Source of the DNA: Gemella sp. GL1
GTDB taxonomy: Bacteria; Bacillota; Bacilli; Staphylococcales; Gemellaceae
Length of the DNA: 64,000 nt
Assembly (NCBI RefSeq): GCF_013415365.1
Contig: NZ_JACBYB010000011.1
Location: 99,992 to 163,991 of the forward strand
Direction of reading: 5' to 3'
The notes below the pieces were generated by a model that made no database searches, was not told the origin of the DNA, and saw only the letters and a list, made by a program, of their open reading frames with translations. The translations under genes and the position numbers were made by a program. The stretch's first letter is position 1, and every line of letters starts with the position of its first letter. Positions 29,732-41,798 of this stretch are shown here, piece after piece.

Positions 29732-29940
29732 ATGGAAATGTCTCAAATAATAGATAAGATTAATGAATTAAATGCAATAAAAAAAAAAGAGAATTAAGTT
29801 CAGCTGAAATAGAAGAACTTACTGAATTTAGAAAATTATATTTAAAAAATTTTAAAAGTAATATGCGTAATATCTTAGATAATACAAAAGTTATAAATAG
29901 CGATGGAGAAGATATAACTCCAAAGAAAGGAAATAAATAA
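29732..29940 (+). pseudogene. DUF896 (YnzC-family) small protein, frame broken at an A10 run
   Basis: From the ATG at 29732 the frame reads MEMSQIIDKINELNAIKKKEN and stops at 29795-29797. In the -1 frame from the ten-A run (29779-29788) the sequence continues as RELSSAEIEELTEFRKLYL, then KNFKSNMRNILDNTKVIN and SDGEDITPKKGNK, to TAA at 29938-29940. Joined, the two halves make a complete DUF896 protein of about 69 residues (helical INEL..., LR.YLKNFR and the terminal DGEDITP are family hallmarks). The stop overlaps the yneF start by one base, as for an intact operon gene. The break could be a sequencing error, a true mutation, or be bridged by slippage on the A-run. Function of the family is unknown. 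Confidence 0.75.
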
Positions 29941-30179
29941 TGTCTACAGGAATAGTTATTTTAATAGCTACAGTAACTTTTTTACTAGGTTTAGTTGCTG
30001 GATTTTTTATAGCACGAAAAAACTTTATGAACTATATGGAAAATAATCCACAATTAAATGAAGATGTAATGATGAGTATGCTTTCTCAAATGGGACAAAA
30101 ACCATCTAAGAAAAAAATTAATCAAATGATGAGTAATATGCAGAAAGCTCAAAAACAGGCTCTTAAAGGTAAAAAATAA
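29940..30179 (+). CDS. UPF0154 membrane protein (YneF family)
   Basis: 79 residues: one N-terminal helix (about 4-24, IVILIATVTFLLGLVAGFFIARK) and a cytosolic helical tail with NPQLNEDVMMSMLSQMGQKPSKKKINQMM, which is the UPF0154/YneF signature. No function is established. Its ATG overlaps the stop of the DUF896 gene (TAATG), implying translational coupling to that broken gene. Confidence 0.92.
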   Translation: MSTGIVILIATVTFLLGLVAGFFIARKNFMNYMENNPQLNEDVMMSMLSQMGQKPSKKKINQMMSNMQKAQKQALKGKK

Positions 30180-30186
30180 GTAAAGT

Positions 30187-30216
30187 ATGCACATCTAATA
30201 AAGATGTGCATTTTTT
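30187..30216 (+). terminator. Terminator after yneF
   Basis: ATGCACATCT pairs perfectly with AGATGTGCAT (30187-30211), loop AATAA, followed by TTTTTT. Confidence 0.88.
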
Positions 30217-30234
30217 AAATATAATGGAGGGAAT

Positions 30235-31134
30235 ATGAAAAAAAAAATAATTCATTATCGAGAAAATAAGGATATTAGAATTGATAAATATTTAATGACA
30301 GAATTAACAGAAATATCTAGAACTGTAATTCAAAATTTAATAAACGAAAAATATATTTTAGTTAATAATCTACCAATAAAATCAAATTATAAGTTGAAAA
30401 AAAATGATGAAATAAATATAATCTTTAGACCAGAAGAAGAACTCGATATAAAAAAACAAGATATCCCTTTAAATATTGTGTATGAGGACGAGGATTTACT
30501 TATTGTAAATAAAGAAAAAGGAATGGTTGTGCATCCTGCAGTAGGTCATAGAGATGGAACGTTAGTAAACGCTTTAATGTTTCGTTCGGAAAAGTTATCA
30601 AGCATAAATGGAATTATTAGACCGGGGATAGTTCATAGAATAGATAAAGATACTTCTGGATTGCTAATAGTTGCCAAAAATGATAAAACACATGTGAAGC
30701 TATCAGAAATGATTTCAAAAAAAGAAATAAAAAGGAAATATTATGCTTTAGTTCATGGTGTTATCAAGCATGATTATGGAACTATAGATGCGCCAATAGC
30801 TAGAAACCCAAGAGAAAGAAAAGAAATGGCTATCATTGATGATGGAAAGTGCGCGATAACACATTTTAGAGTTATAAAAAGATATAATAAGTATACGTTA
30901 ATTGAATGTGAATTAGAGACAGGGAGAACTCATCAAATTAGAGTACATATGAAATATATAAAATTTCCTTTAGTAGGCGATCTTGTATATGGACCAAAGA
31001 AAACATTAGATACATCTGGTCAGATGTTACATTCTAAATCATTGGAGTTTATGCACCCGATAAGTGGTAAAGCAATACATATTAATACAGAACTACCTAA
31101 ATATTTTGAAGAAATATTGGATATACTTAGATAA
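30235..31134 (+). CDS. RluD-family rRNA pseudouridine synthase
   Basis: 299-residue RluA/RluD-type enzyme. N-terminal S4 RNA-binding domain (about 12-70), then the catalytic domain with HRIDKDTSGLLIVAKN (catalytic Asp near 137), KRKYYALVHG and the C-terminal GRTHQIRVHMKYI and PLVGDLVYG motifs. Substrate is likely 23S rRNA helix 69 or a related site, but Firmicutes have several paralogues (YlyB, YjbO, YhcT types), so no symbol is given. The start is ATG at 30235 behind GGAGGG. Confidence 0.9.
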   Translation: MKKKIIHYRENKDIRIDKYLMTELTEISRTVIQNLINEKYILVNNLPIKSNYKLKKNDEINIIFRPEEELDIKKQDIPLNIVYEDEDLLIVNKEKGMVVHPAVGHRDGTLVNALMFRSEKLSSINGIIRPGIVHRIDKDTSGLLIVAKNDKTHVKLSEMISKKEIKRKYYALVHGVIKHDYGTIDAPIARNPRERKEMAIIDDGKCAITHFRVIKRYNKYTLIECELETGRTHQIRVHMKYIKFPLVGDLVYGPKKTLDTSGQMLHSKSLEFMHPISGKAIHINTELPKYFEEILDILR

Positions 31135-31143
31135 TATTTAATA

Positions 31144-31172
31144 TTGATATTATTAAAATAGCGTGTTATAAT
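31144..31172 (+). promoter_or_regulatory. Promoter of fba
   Basis: TTGATA (31144-31149), 17-nt spacer, TATAAT (31167-31172) with TGt in front. Confidence 0.85.
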
Positions 31173-31208
31173 ATAGACATAAATGTTATTGATTAGGAGG
31201 ATATTATA

Positions 31209-32075
31209 ATGGCATTAGTATCTGCAAAAGATATGCTTGTAAAAGCAAAAACTGAAGGGTATGCGGTTGCACAATTTAATATTAACAACTTGGAGTGGAC
31301 AAAAGCGGTCTTAGAAGCTTGTGAAGAAGCAAAAAGTCCTGTAATTTTAGGTGTTAGTGAGGGAGCTGCTAAATATATGACAGGATTTAAAACTGTTGCT
31401 GATATGGTTAAGGCAATGGTAGAATCATTAAATATTACAATTCCGGTGGCGTTACACTTAGACCATGGATCATATCAAGGAACGCAAGATGCTATTAAAG
31501 CTGGATTTTCTTCAGTAATGTTTGATGGTTCACATTATCCATTTGAAGAAAATGTTGCTAAATCTAAAGAAATGATTGAATTAGCTCATTCAAAAGGATT
31601 ATCAATTGAATGTGAAGTTGGTTCAATTGGTGGAGAAGAAGATGGGGTTATCGGTTCTGGTGAGTTAGCTGATCCAAGAGAATGTCAAGCGATGGCTAAC
31701 TTAGGTATTGATTTCTTAGCAGCAGGAATAGGAAATATTCATGGTAAATATCCAGAAAATTGGGCAGGACTAAGTTTTGAGACTTTAGAAGAAATCTCTA
31801 AAGTAACAAATGGATTACCATTAGTATTACACGGAGGTACAGGTATTCCTGCTGAACAAATTAAAAAAGCAATTTCTCTAGGAGTTTCAAAAATTAATGT
31901 AAATACTGAGTTACAATTAGTGTTTGCAGAAGCTACACGTAAATATATTGAAGATGGAAAAGATTTAGAGGGGAAAGGTTTTGACCCACGTAAATTATTA
32001 GCTCCAGGAGTCGCTGCTATTAAAGCAATGGTTAATGAAAAAATCGATATTTTTGGTTCAAGAAATAAAGCATAA
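31209..32075 (+). CDS. fba: Class II fructose-1,6-bisphosphate aldolase
   Basis: Zn2+-dependent aldolase cleaving FBP to DHAP and GAP in glycolysis. 288 residues with zinc and substrate motifs VALHLDHGS, FDGSHYPFEENV, ECEVGSIGGEEDG, NIHGKYPENW and VLHGGTGIP, then NVNTELQ. Length and motifs match Bacillus-type FbaA. It has its own strong promoter and a perfect terminator, so it is monocistronic and probably highly expressed. Confidence 0.96.
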   Translation: MALVSAKDMLVKAKTEGYAVAQFNINNLEWTKAVLEACEEAKSPVILGVSEGAAKYMTGFKTVADMVKAMVESLNITIPVALHLDHGSYQGTQDAIKAGFSSVMFDGSHYPFEENVAKSKEMIELAHSKGLSIECEVGSIGGEEDGVIGSGELADPRECQAMANLGIDFLAAGIGNIHGKYPENWAGLSFETLEEISKVTNGLPLVLHGGTGIPAEQIKKAISLGVSKINVNTELQLVFAEATRKYIEDGKDLEGKGFDPRKLLAPGVAAIKAMVNEKIDIFGSRNKA

Positions 32076-32120
32076 TAATAAAAAGAGATTAAGTATCACT
32101 TAATCTCTTTTTATTATTAT
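32072..32120 (+). terminator. Terminator of fba
   Basis: 22-bp perfect inverted repeat (32072-32093 and 32099-32120), loop TATCA, with the fba stop codon in the left arm and a T-rich right arm. Confidence 0.9.
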
Positions 32121-32125
32121 ATGTA

Positions 32126-32154
32126 TTGAATTTGTTTACAATTAGTGAGATAAT
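32126..32154 (+). promoter_or_regulatory. Promoter of ackA
   Basis: TTGAAT (32126-32131), 17-nt spacer, GATAAT (32149-32154) preceded by TGa. Confidence 0.6.
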
Positions 32155-32189
32155 ATAAATATATAATTTAAAATTTAAGGAGAATAGCT

Positions 32190-33377
32190 ATGACAAAAAT
32201 TTTAGCAATAAATTCAGGGAGTTCGTCATTAAAATTTCAATTATTTGAAATGCCTGAAGAAACAGTAATAGCAAAAGGGCTTGTAGAACGTATTGGTATT
32301 GGAAACGGAGTATTTACCATAGAATTTAATGGTGAAAAAATAAAAGATGAGTTGGATATTCCAAATCATAATTTTGCAATTGAAAGATTGTTAAATCAAT
32401 TAACAGAATTAAAGATAGTGGAAAATGTTGAAGAGATAGAGGGAGTTGGACATAGAGTAGTTCATGGAGGAGAATTCTACGATTCGTCAGTATTAGTTAC
32501 GCCTGAAGTCCTAGAAAAATTAGAATCTATTAAGGATTTAGCACCACTTCATAATCCAGCTAATATTATGGGAGTAGAAGCTTTTCAAAAAGTATTACCG
32601 AATGTACCGAATGTATTAACATTTGATACAGCTTTCCATCAAACTATGCCAGAATCTACATATATGTATGCTGTGCCGAGAAAGTTTTATGAAACACATG
32701 GTGTAAGAAAATATGGAGCTCACGGAACAAGTCATAGATATATTGCACAAATGACAGCGGAAGTTATGAATAGAAATATTAATGAATTAAAAATAATCTC
32801 ATGTCATATAGGAAATGGGGCATCGATTTGTGCGATAAAAAATGGAAAATCATTTGATACATCTATGGGATTCACACCATTATCAGGATTAGTAATGGGA
32901 AGTAGAACTGGAGATATTGATCCAGCAACAATACCTTATATATCATTAAAAACAGGTTTAGATCTTAATGAAATCATTAGAATATTTAACAATGAATCAG
33001 GTTTAAAAGGATTATCTAATATATCGTCAGATTTACGTGATATTGAAGTTGTTAGATTTACTGACGCCAAGGCAGCTCAAGCAATAGATGTATACATTAA
33101 TAGAATTAAGCAATACATTGGTTCTTACGCTGCTGCTATGAACGGAGTTGATGTTATTGTATTTACAGCTGGAGTTGGAGAAAATGCAACTTGGGTTCGA
33201 CAAGAAGTATTAGAGGGATTAACTTTCTTAGGTATTGATTTTGACAATGAAGCAAATAATGTACGTGGAAAAGTTGCAGAAATTACTAAGGAAACATCAA
33301 AAGTAAAAGCATTTGTTATTCCTACAAATGAGGAACTTATAATTGCTAAAGATACTTTTGCAATAGCAAATAAATAG
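32190..33377 (+). CDS. ackA: Acetate kinase
   Basis: Acetyl-phosphate + ADP to acetate + ATP, the energy-yielding step of overflow/fermentative metabolism. 395 residues: N-terminal INSGSSSLKFQLFEMP, RVVHGGE, DTAFHQTMP, HGTSHRY, SCHIGNGASICAIKNG, MGFTPLSGLVMGSRTGDIDP and the ending VFTAGVGENA, all conserved in the ASKHA-fold family. AAGGAGA RBS. Own promoter and terminator. The partner phosphotransacetylase gene is not in the window. Confidence 0.97.
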   Translation: MTKILAINSGSSSLKFQLFEMPEETVIAKGLVERIGIGNGVFTIEFNGEKIKDELDIPNHNFAIERLLNQLTELKIVENVEEIEGVGHRVVHGGEFYDSSVLVTPEVLEKLESIKDLAPLHNPANIMGVEAFQKVLPNVPNVLTFDTAFHQTMPESTYMYAVPRKFYETHGVRKYGAHGTSHRYIAQMTAEVMNRNINELKIISCHIGNGASICAIKNGKSFDTSMGFTPLSGLVMGSRTGDIDPATIPYISLKTGLDLNEIIRIFNNESGLKGLSNISSDLRDIEVVRFTDAKAAQAIDVYINRIKQYIGSYAAAMNGVDVIVFTAGVGENATWVRQEVLEGLTFLGIDFDNEANNVRGKVAEITKETSKVKAFVIPTNEELIIAKDTFAIANK

Positions 33378-33383
33378 GTAAGT

Positions 33384-33420
33384 AAAAAGTAATTGAGAGT
33401 AGTTTCTCAGTTACTTTTTA
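33384..33420 (+). terminator. Terminator of ackA
   Basis: AAAAAGTAATTGAGA pairs with TCTCAGTTACTTTTT with one G-T pair, ending in five T. Confidence 0.85.
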
Positions 33421-33431
33421 TGTACATTTTA

Positions 33432-33440
33432 TGATATAAT
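33432..33440 (+). promoter_or_regulatory. Extended -10 promoter of recA
   Basis: TGaTATAAT at 33432-33440; -35 region (TACTTT) is poor. No Gram-positive SOS box (GAAC-N4-GTTC type) is visible between here and the start codon; only an isolated GAAC at 33464-33467. Confidence 0.6.
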
Positions 33441-33471
33441 ATAGTTGAAATATACATAAGGGGGAACAGTT

Positions 33472-34554
33472 GTGGCAAGAGAAAAAAAATCAAAAGAAAA
33501 AATAGAAATAAATAGTGATCGCCAATCTGCTTTAGAAAAGGCTATAAAGGATATTGAAAAAAGTTATGGTAAAGGAGCTATAATGGATTTAGATGGTGAA
33601 ACCTCTGTTAAAGTAGAAGTAGTATCATCTGGTTCATTGGCAATTGATAAAGCACTTGGAGTAGGTGGTTATCCTAGAGGGAGAATAATTGAAGTTTATG
33701 GACCAGAATCTTCTGGAAAGACTACAGTTACACTTCATGCTATAGCAGAGGTTCAAAAGCAAGGTGGAGTTGCTGCATTTATAGATGCAGAGAATGCTTT
33801 AGATCCTGAATATGCCAAAGCGTTGGGTGTTGATTTTACAAAAGGGAGATTTTTCCTATCACAACCAGATACAGGTGAGCAAGCATTAGATATAACAGAA
33901 AAACTTGTACAATCTGGAGCAATTGATATAATTGTAATAGATTCAGTGGCAGCATTAGTTCCGAGAACTGAAATAGAGGGTGAGATGGGGGATTCCCATA
34001 TAGGATTACAAGCTAGACTAATGTCACAAGCATTAAGGAAACTTACAGGTATTATTAATAGATCTAATGTTATAGCTATTTTTATTAACCAACTTCGTGA
34101 AAAAGTAGGAGTTATATATGGAAATCCAGAAGTTACAACTGGAGGACGTGCTCTAAAGTTTTATTCAACAATAAGGATGGAAGTGAGAAGAGGTGATCAG
34201 ATAAAAGAAGGATCTGAAGTTTTAGGAAATAGAACAAAAATAAAAATAGTAAAAAATAAAGTCGCACCTCCATTTAAAGTTGCTGAAGTTGACATAATGT
34301 ATGGAGAAGGTATATCTCCAGTTGGTGAAACCTTAGATATTGCAGCTGAATACGAGATTGTGAAGAAAGCTGGTGCTTGGTATTCGTATGAAGGTGAAAA
34401 ATTAGGACAGGGAAGGGAAGCTGTAAAAAAACTTTTAAAAGAAAACCCAGATCTATATTGGGAAATATATGGTAAAGTTAGAAATGTATTTTTAAATAAA
34501 AATACATCTACTGAAAATGATATAAATGAGGATTTCGAAAAAATAGATGAATAA
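33472..34554 (+). CDS. recA: Recombinase RecA
   Basis: ATP-dependent strand-exchange protein for homologous recombination and SOS signalling. 360 residues: helical N-terminus, Walker [22 protein letters not shown], Walker [15 protein letters not shown]1 loop [19 protein letters not shown]2 [22 protein letters not shown], and an acidic C-terminal tail. Start is GTG at 33472 with AAGGGGGAA upstream. The last eight bases overlap the start of a 31-codon gene. Confidence 0.98.
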   Translation: MAREKKSKEKIEINSDRQSALEKAIKDIEKSYGKGAIMDLDGETSVKVEVVSSGSLAIDKALGVGGYPRGRIIEVYGPESSGKTTVTLHAIAEVQKQGGVAAFIDAENALDPEYAKALGVDFTKGRFFLSQPDTGEQALDITEKLVQSGAIDIIVIDSVAALVPRTEIEGEMGDSHIGLQARLMSQALRKLTGIINRSNVIAIFINQLREKVGVIYGNPEVTTGGRALKFYSTIRMEVRRGDQIKEGSEVLGNRTKIKIVKNKVAPPFKVAEVDIMYGEGISPVGETLDIAAEYEIVKKAGAWYSYEGEKLGQGREAVKKLLKENPDLYWEIYGKVRNVFLNKNTSTENDINEDFEKIDE

Positions 34555-34642
34555 GAAAATATTTAAATTCATAATATGGTTAGTCATATTCGCGATAGTT
34601 ATTAGTGGTATAGTAGCTAGTATGGCTCCATTTTTCATGTAA
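34547..34642 (+). CDS. Single-helix membrane miniprotein (Prli42/DUF4044-like)
   Basis: ATG at 34547 lies inside the end of recA (frame +1) and the frame stays open for 31 codons to TAA at 34640-34642. The product is MNKKIFKF, a hydrophobic helix [17 protein letters not shown], and MAPFFM. A basic N-terminus, one transmembrane helix and about 31 residues match the Prli42/DUF4044 miniproteins of Firmicutes; Prli42 anchors the stressosome in Listeria. The family call rests on size and pattern only. Overlap with recA suggests translational coupling. A terminator follows directly, so recA and this gene form a two-gene unit. Confidence 0.6.
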   Translation: MNKKIFKFIIWLVIFAIVISGIVASMAPFFM

Positions 34643-34648
34643 ATATAA

Positions 34649-34680
34649 AAAGCCTAGATTAAATCTCTAGGCTTTGTTTT
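34649..34680 (+). terminator. Terminator of recA and the miniprotein gene
   Basis: AAGCCTAGA (34650-34658) pairs with TCTAGGCTT (34666-34674), followed by TGTTTT. Confidence 0.85.
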
Positions 34681-34707
34681 GTTATAAAGGAAAAAATATT
34701 AAAAATA

Positions 34708-34716
34708 TGATAAAAT
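34708..34716 (+). promoter_or_regulatory. Extended -10 promoter of pcrA-ligA-recJ
   Basis: TGaTAAAAT at 34708-34716, with no recognisable -35. Confidence 0.45.
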
Positions 34717-34744
34717 AATACGAATCACATAATGGGAGTTAACA

Positions 34745-38918
<4,174 letters not shown>

Positions 38919-38934
38919 ATATAGGGGATTATAT

Positions 38935-41208
38935 ATGGGAATACGTTATGATTGGAAATTACCTAATTTTGACGAAGAAAGTGTTAAAGAAATATCTAAA
39001 AATTATAATTTATCAGAAAATACTGCTAAAATACTCTATGCTAGAAACATCATAAAACATAATGATATACTTAATTATTTAGTAGGAGATTATGATGAAG
39101 GTTTTGATCCATTTCTTATGAATGATATGAAAAAAGCTGTCGATAGAGTTAATCAAGCTATAGAAAACGAAGAAAAAATACTTGTATATGGAGATTATGA
39201 TGCAGATGGAATAACATCTACGGTTTTAATGCTTGAAACATTATCATCGTTAGGTGCGGATGTTTCATCATATATACCAAATAGATTTACAGAAGGCTAT
39301 GGTCCAAATATCAAGGCATTTAATAGTATAATAGATTCTGGAGTTTCATTAATTATTACGGTTGATAATGGGATTGCTGCAATTGAAGAAATTGAATTTG
39401 CACAAGGAAGACAATGTGATGTAATATTGACAGATCATCATAAAATACAAGATGTAATACCAAATGCGTACGCTGTAATTCATCCTGAACACCCTAATTC
39501 TAATTATCCTTTTGGAAAACTAGCTGGTGTAGGGGTAGCATTTAAGTTTGCACATGCACTTTTAGATATATATCCAGATTTTTTATTAGATTTGGTAGCT
39601 ATTGGAACAATAGCCGATATGGTTCCAATGATTTCTGAAAACAGGATTTTTGTAAAGCAAGGTATACAGTTATTAAATGAAGATACAAGATTAGGATTAC
39701 AATATATTTTACAAAAAATAAATAACAAAAATTTAATTGATGAGCAAACTATAGGATTTGTTCTTGCACCAAGATTAAATTCCATAGGAAGAATGTCCTC
39801 TGCTACAGAAGGTGTGGACTTATTATCTATAGAAGATGACGAGCAAGCTATTAACATAGTCGATAAGATAGAAAGTTACAACACTGAACGGAAGTTAATT
39901 ACAGAAAAAATTAGCAAAGATGCTATTTCTAAAATAGATGAAAGAGAAAAATTGTCAACTATTCTCATCTATAGCGAGAACTATCATGAAGGTGTATTAG
40001 GTATAGTGGCATCAAATTTAGTAGAAAAATATAAAAGACCTGTTTTAGTAGCAAAAAAAGTAGAGGGATATATAAAAGGATCTGCAAGAAGCTATGGTGA
40101 GTTTAATATATATGAAGCGATGAATAAAATAAAAGATAAATTTATTACATTCGGTGGACATACTTCAGCTGCGGGATTCTCTATTGAACTTCAAAATGTA
40201 AATGATGTATTTGACAAATTAAATAAACTTTACGATAGTTATTTAGATTCAACAGAAATAAAAATAAAAAAAAATATTGACCTGGTTGTCGATTTTGAAA
40301 ATATAAGTTATCAATTACTAAATGAATTATCTACGCTAAAACCTTTTGGTAATTCCTTTGAAAATATAAGTATCCTTTCTAAGAATGTATTAATTTTATC
40401 TAAAGAAAATTTTGGCAGTGATAGACAATATTTGAAATTTCTGTTAGGTAAAAATAATAGCTCTATTGAAGCAATTTCTTTTAAGGATAATGAAATATTT
40501 AATGAAATCCAAAAAGATGACATAATAGATATTATGTTCATTTTATCTAAAAATAATTTTAACGGGAAACATAAATTACAGTTACAAATAATAGATGTTA
40601 ATAAAAGTAAATTACTTTTTAAAGATCTACGAGGAACTTTTATAGATTTTAATAGTTTACCTAAAAATGAATTAAAAATTTCAAGGAAATATAGCGATAT
40701 AAAGAACAATTATTACACATATAATGAATTATATAAGGTACAGGAGAAGTTTAATGTTATAAATCTACTAGAACCTCCTATTCACATCGATAATATGAAC
40801 GATATTTTAAACTTAAATGCAGAGTCAATAAATATAAGGTGTAATAAAAATGATGCTATATATTTAAGATATAGGATAGATAAACCTAAACTTATAAAAT
40901 TATTTAATATTATTTTAAAATATCAGTCATTAAAAATTGATGATAAAGACGTACTGTATAAAATTATTAATTCTCTAAATACTAATTTAGAAAGCCTAAA
41001 AATAATGTTATATATATTAAAAGAACTAAATTTATGTTCAATAAAACATAACATCGTAAGCTTTAATTCATCTTATAAAACAATGAATCTAGAATTATCC
41101 GATACATACACATCAATGAGTGCAAGATTTGATATAGAAAAGATATTATTAGAAAAAGATATTATAACGATTAACAAAATTTTTGAAGATATGAAATTAA
41201 GTAAATAG
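38935..41208 (+). CDS. recJ: Single-stranded-DNA-specific exonuclease RecJ
   Basis: 5'-3' ssDNA exonuclease of the DHH superfamily. 757 residues. Catalytic motifs VYGDYDADGITS, VDNGIAAIEE, LTDHHKI and GTIADMVP, then DHHA1 domain with GGHTSAAGFSIE, and the OB-fold plus a C-terminal extension (about 560-757) typical of Gram-positive RecJ. Placed 16 bases after ligA, giving a pcrA-ligA-recJ repair unit. Normally recJ precedes apt in Bacillus, as it does here. Confidence 0.96.
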   Translation: MGIRYDWKLPNFDEESVKEISKNYNLSENTAKILYARNIIKHNDILNYLVGDYDEGFDPFLMNDMKKAVDRVNQAIENEEKILVYGDYDADGITSTVLMLETLSSLGADVSSYIPNRFTEGYGPNIKAFNSIIDSGVSLIITVDNGIAAIEEIEFAQGRQCDVILTDHHKIQDVIPNAYAVIHPEHPNSNYPFGKLAGVGVAFKFAHALLDIYPDFLLDLVAIGTIADMVPMISENRIFVKQGIQLLNEDTRLGLQYILQKINNKNLIDEQTIGFVLAPRLNSIGRMSSATEGVDLLSIEDDEQAINIVDKIESYNTERKLITEKISKDAISKIDEREKLSTILIYSENYHEGVLGIVASNLVEKYKRPVLVAKKVEGYIKGSARSYGEFNIYEAMNKIKDKFITFGGHTSAAGFSIELQNVNDVFDKLNKLYDSYLDSTEIKIKKNIDLVVDFENISYQLLNELSTLKPFGNSFENISILSKNVLILSKENFGSDRQYLKFLLGKNNSSIEAISFKDNEIFNEIQKDDIIDIMFILSKNNFNGKHKLQLQIIDVNKSKLLFKDLRGTFIDFNSLPKNELKISRKYSDIKNNYYTYNELYKVQEKFNVINLLEPPIHIDNMNDILNLNAESINIRCNKNDAIYLRYRIDKPKLIKLFNIILKYQSLKIDDKDVLYKIINSLNTNLESLKIMLYILKELNLCSIKHNIVSFNSSYKTMNLELSDTYTSMSARFDIEKILLEKDIITINKIFEDMKLSK

Positions 41209-41234
41209 ACAAGAAAAGATATTTATAGTATAAT
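41206..41234 (+). promoter_or_regulatory. Promoter of apt
   Basis: TAGACA (41206-41211) overlapping the recJ stop codon, 17-nt spacer, TATAAT (41229-41234). Confidence 0.7.
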
Positions 41235-41269
41235 TTTAATGTTATAAAATATATATTAGGAGAAAAGGT

Positions 41270-41782
41270 ATGAATTTAGAAAAATATGTTTCTATAGTAG
41301 AGAATTGGCCCAAAGATGGAATTAGCTTTAAAGATATAACAACTTTAATGGCTGATGGGGAAGCATACCAATATGCAACTGATAAAATTGTAAAATATGC
41401 AAAAGAAAAAGAGATAGATGTTGTCGTAGGTCCAGAAGCTCGAGGATTCATAATAGGGTGTCCGGTTGCATATTCCTTAGGAATTGGCTTTGTTCCTGTA
41501 AGAAAGCCCAATAAATTACCAAGACAAGTAATTTCTTATAAATATTCATTAGAATATGGTTCTAATACATTAACAATGCATAATGATGCTATTAAACCAG
41601 GACAAAGAGTATTAATTACAGATGATTTACTTGCAACAGGAGGAACAATAGAAGCAACAATTAAATTAGTAGAAGAATTGGGAGGAATAGTAGCAGGTAT
41701 TGCATTTTTAATTGAACTAGACGGATTAAATGGATTAGATAAATTAAAAAATTATGATGTATTAACATTATTAAAAATGTAA
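41270..41782 (+). CDS. apt: Adenine phosphoribosyltransferase
   Basis: Purine salvage: adenine + PRPP to AMP + PPi. 170 residues, standard length. Conserved [39 protein letters not shown] and the PRPP-binding loop [13 protein letters not shown]. Own promoter; no relA after it as in Bacillus, where recJ-apt-relA is usual. Confidence 0.96.
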   Translation: MNLEKYVSIVENWPKDGISFKDITTLMADGEAYQYATDKIVKYAKEKEIDVVVGPEARGFIIGCPVAYSLGIGFVPVRKPNKLPRQVISYKYSLEYGSNTLTMHNDAIKPGQRVLITDDLLATGGTIEATIKLVEELGGIVAGIAFLIELDGLNGLDKLKNYDVLTLLKM

Positions 41783-41798
41783 TTTCTACTCAAGCCAT

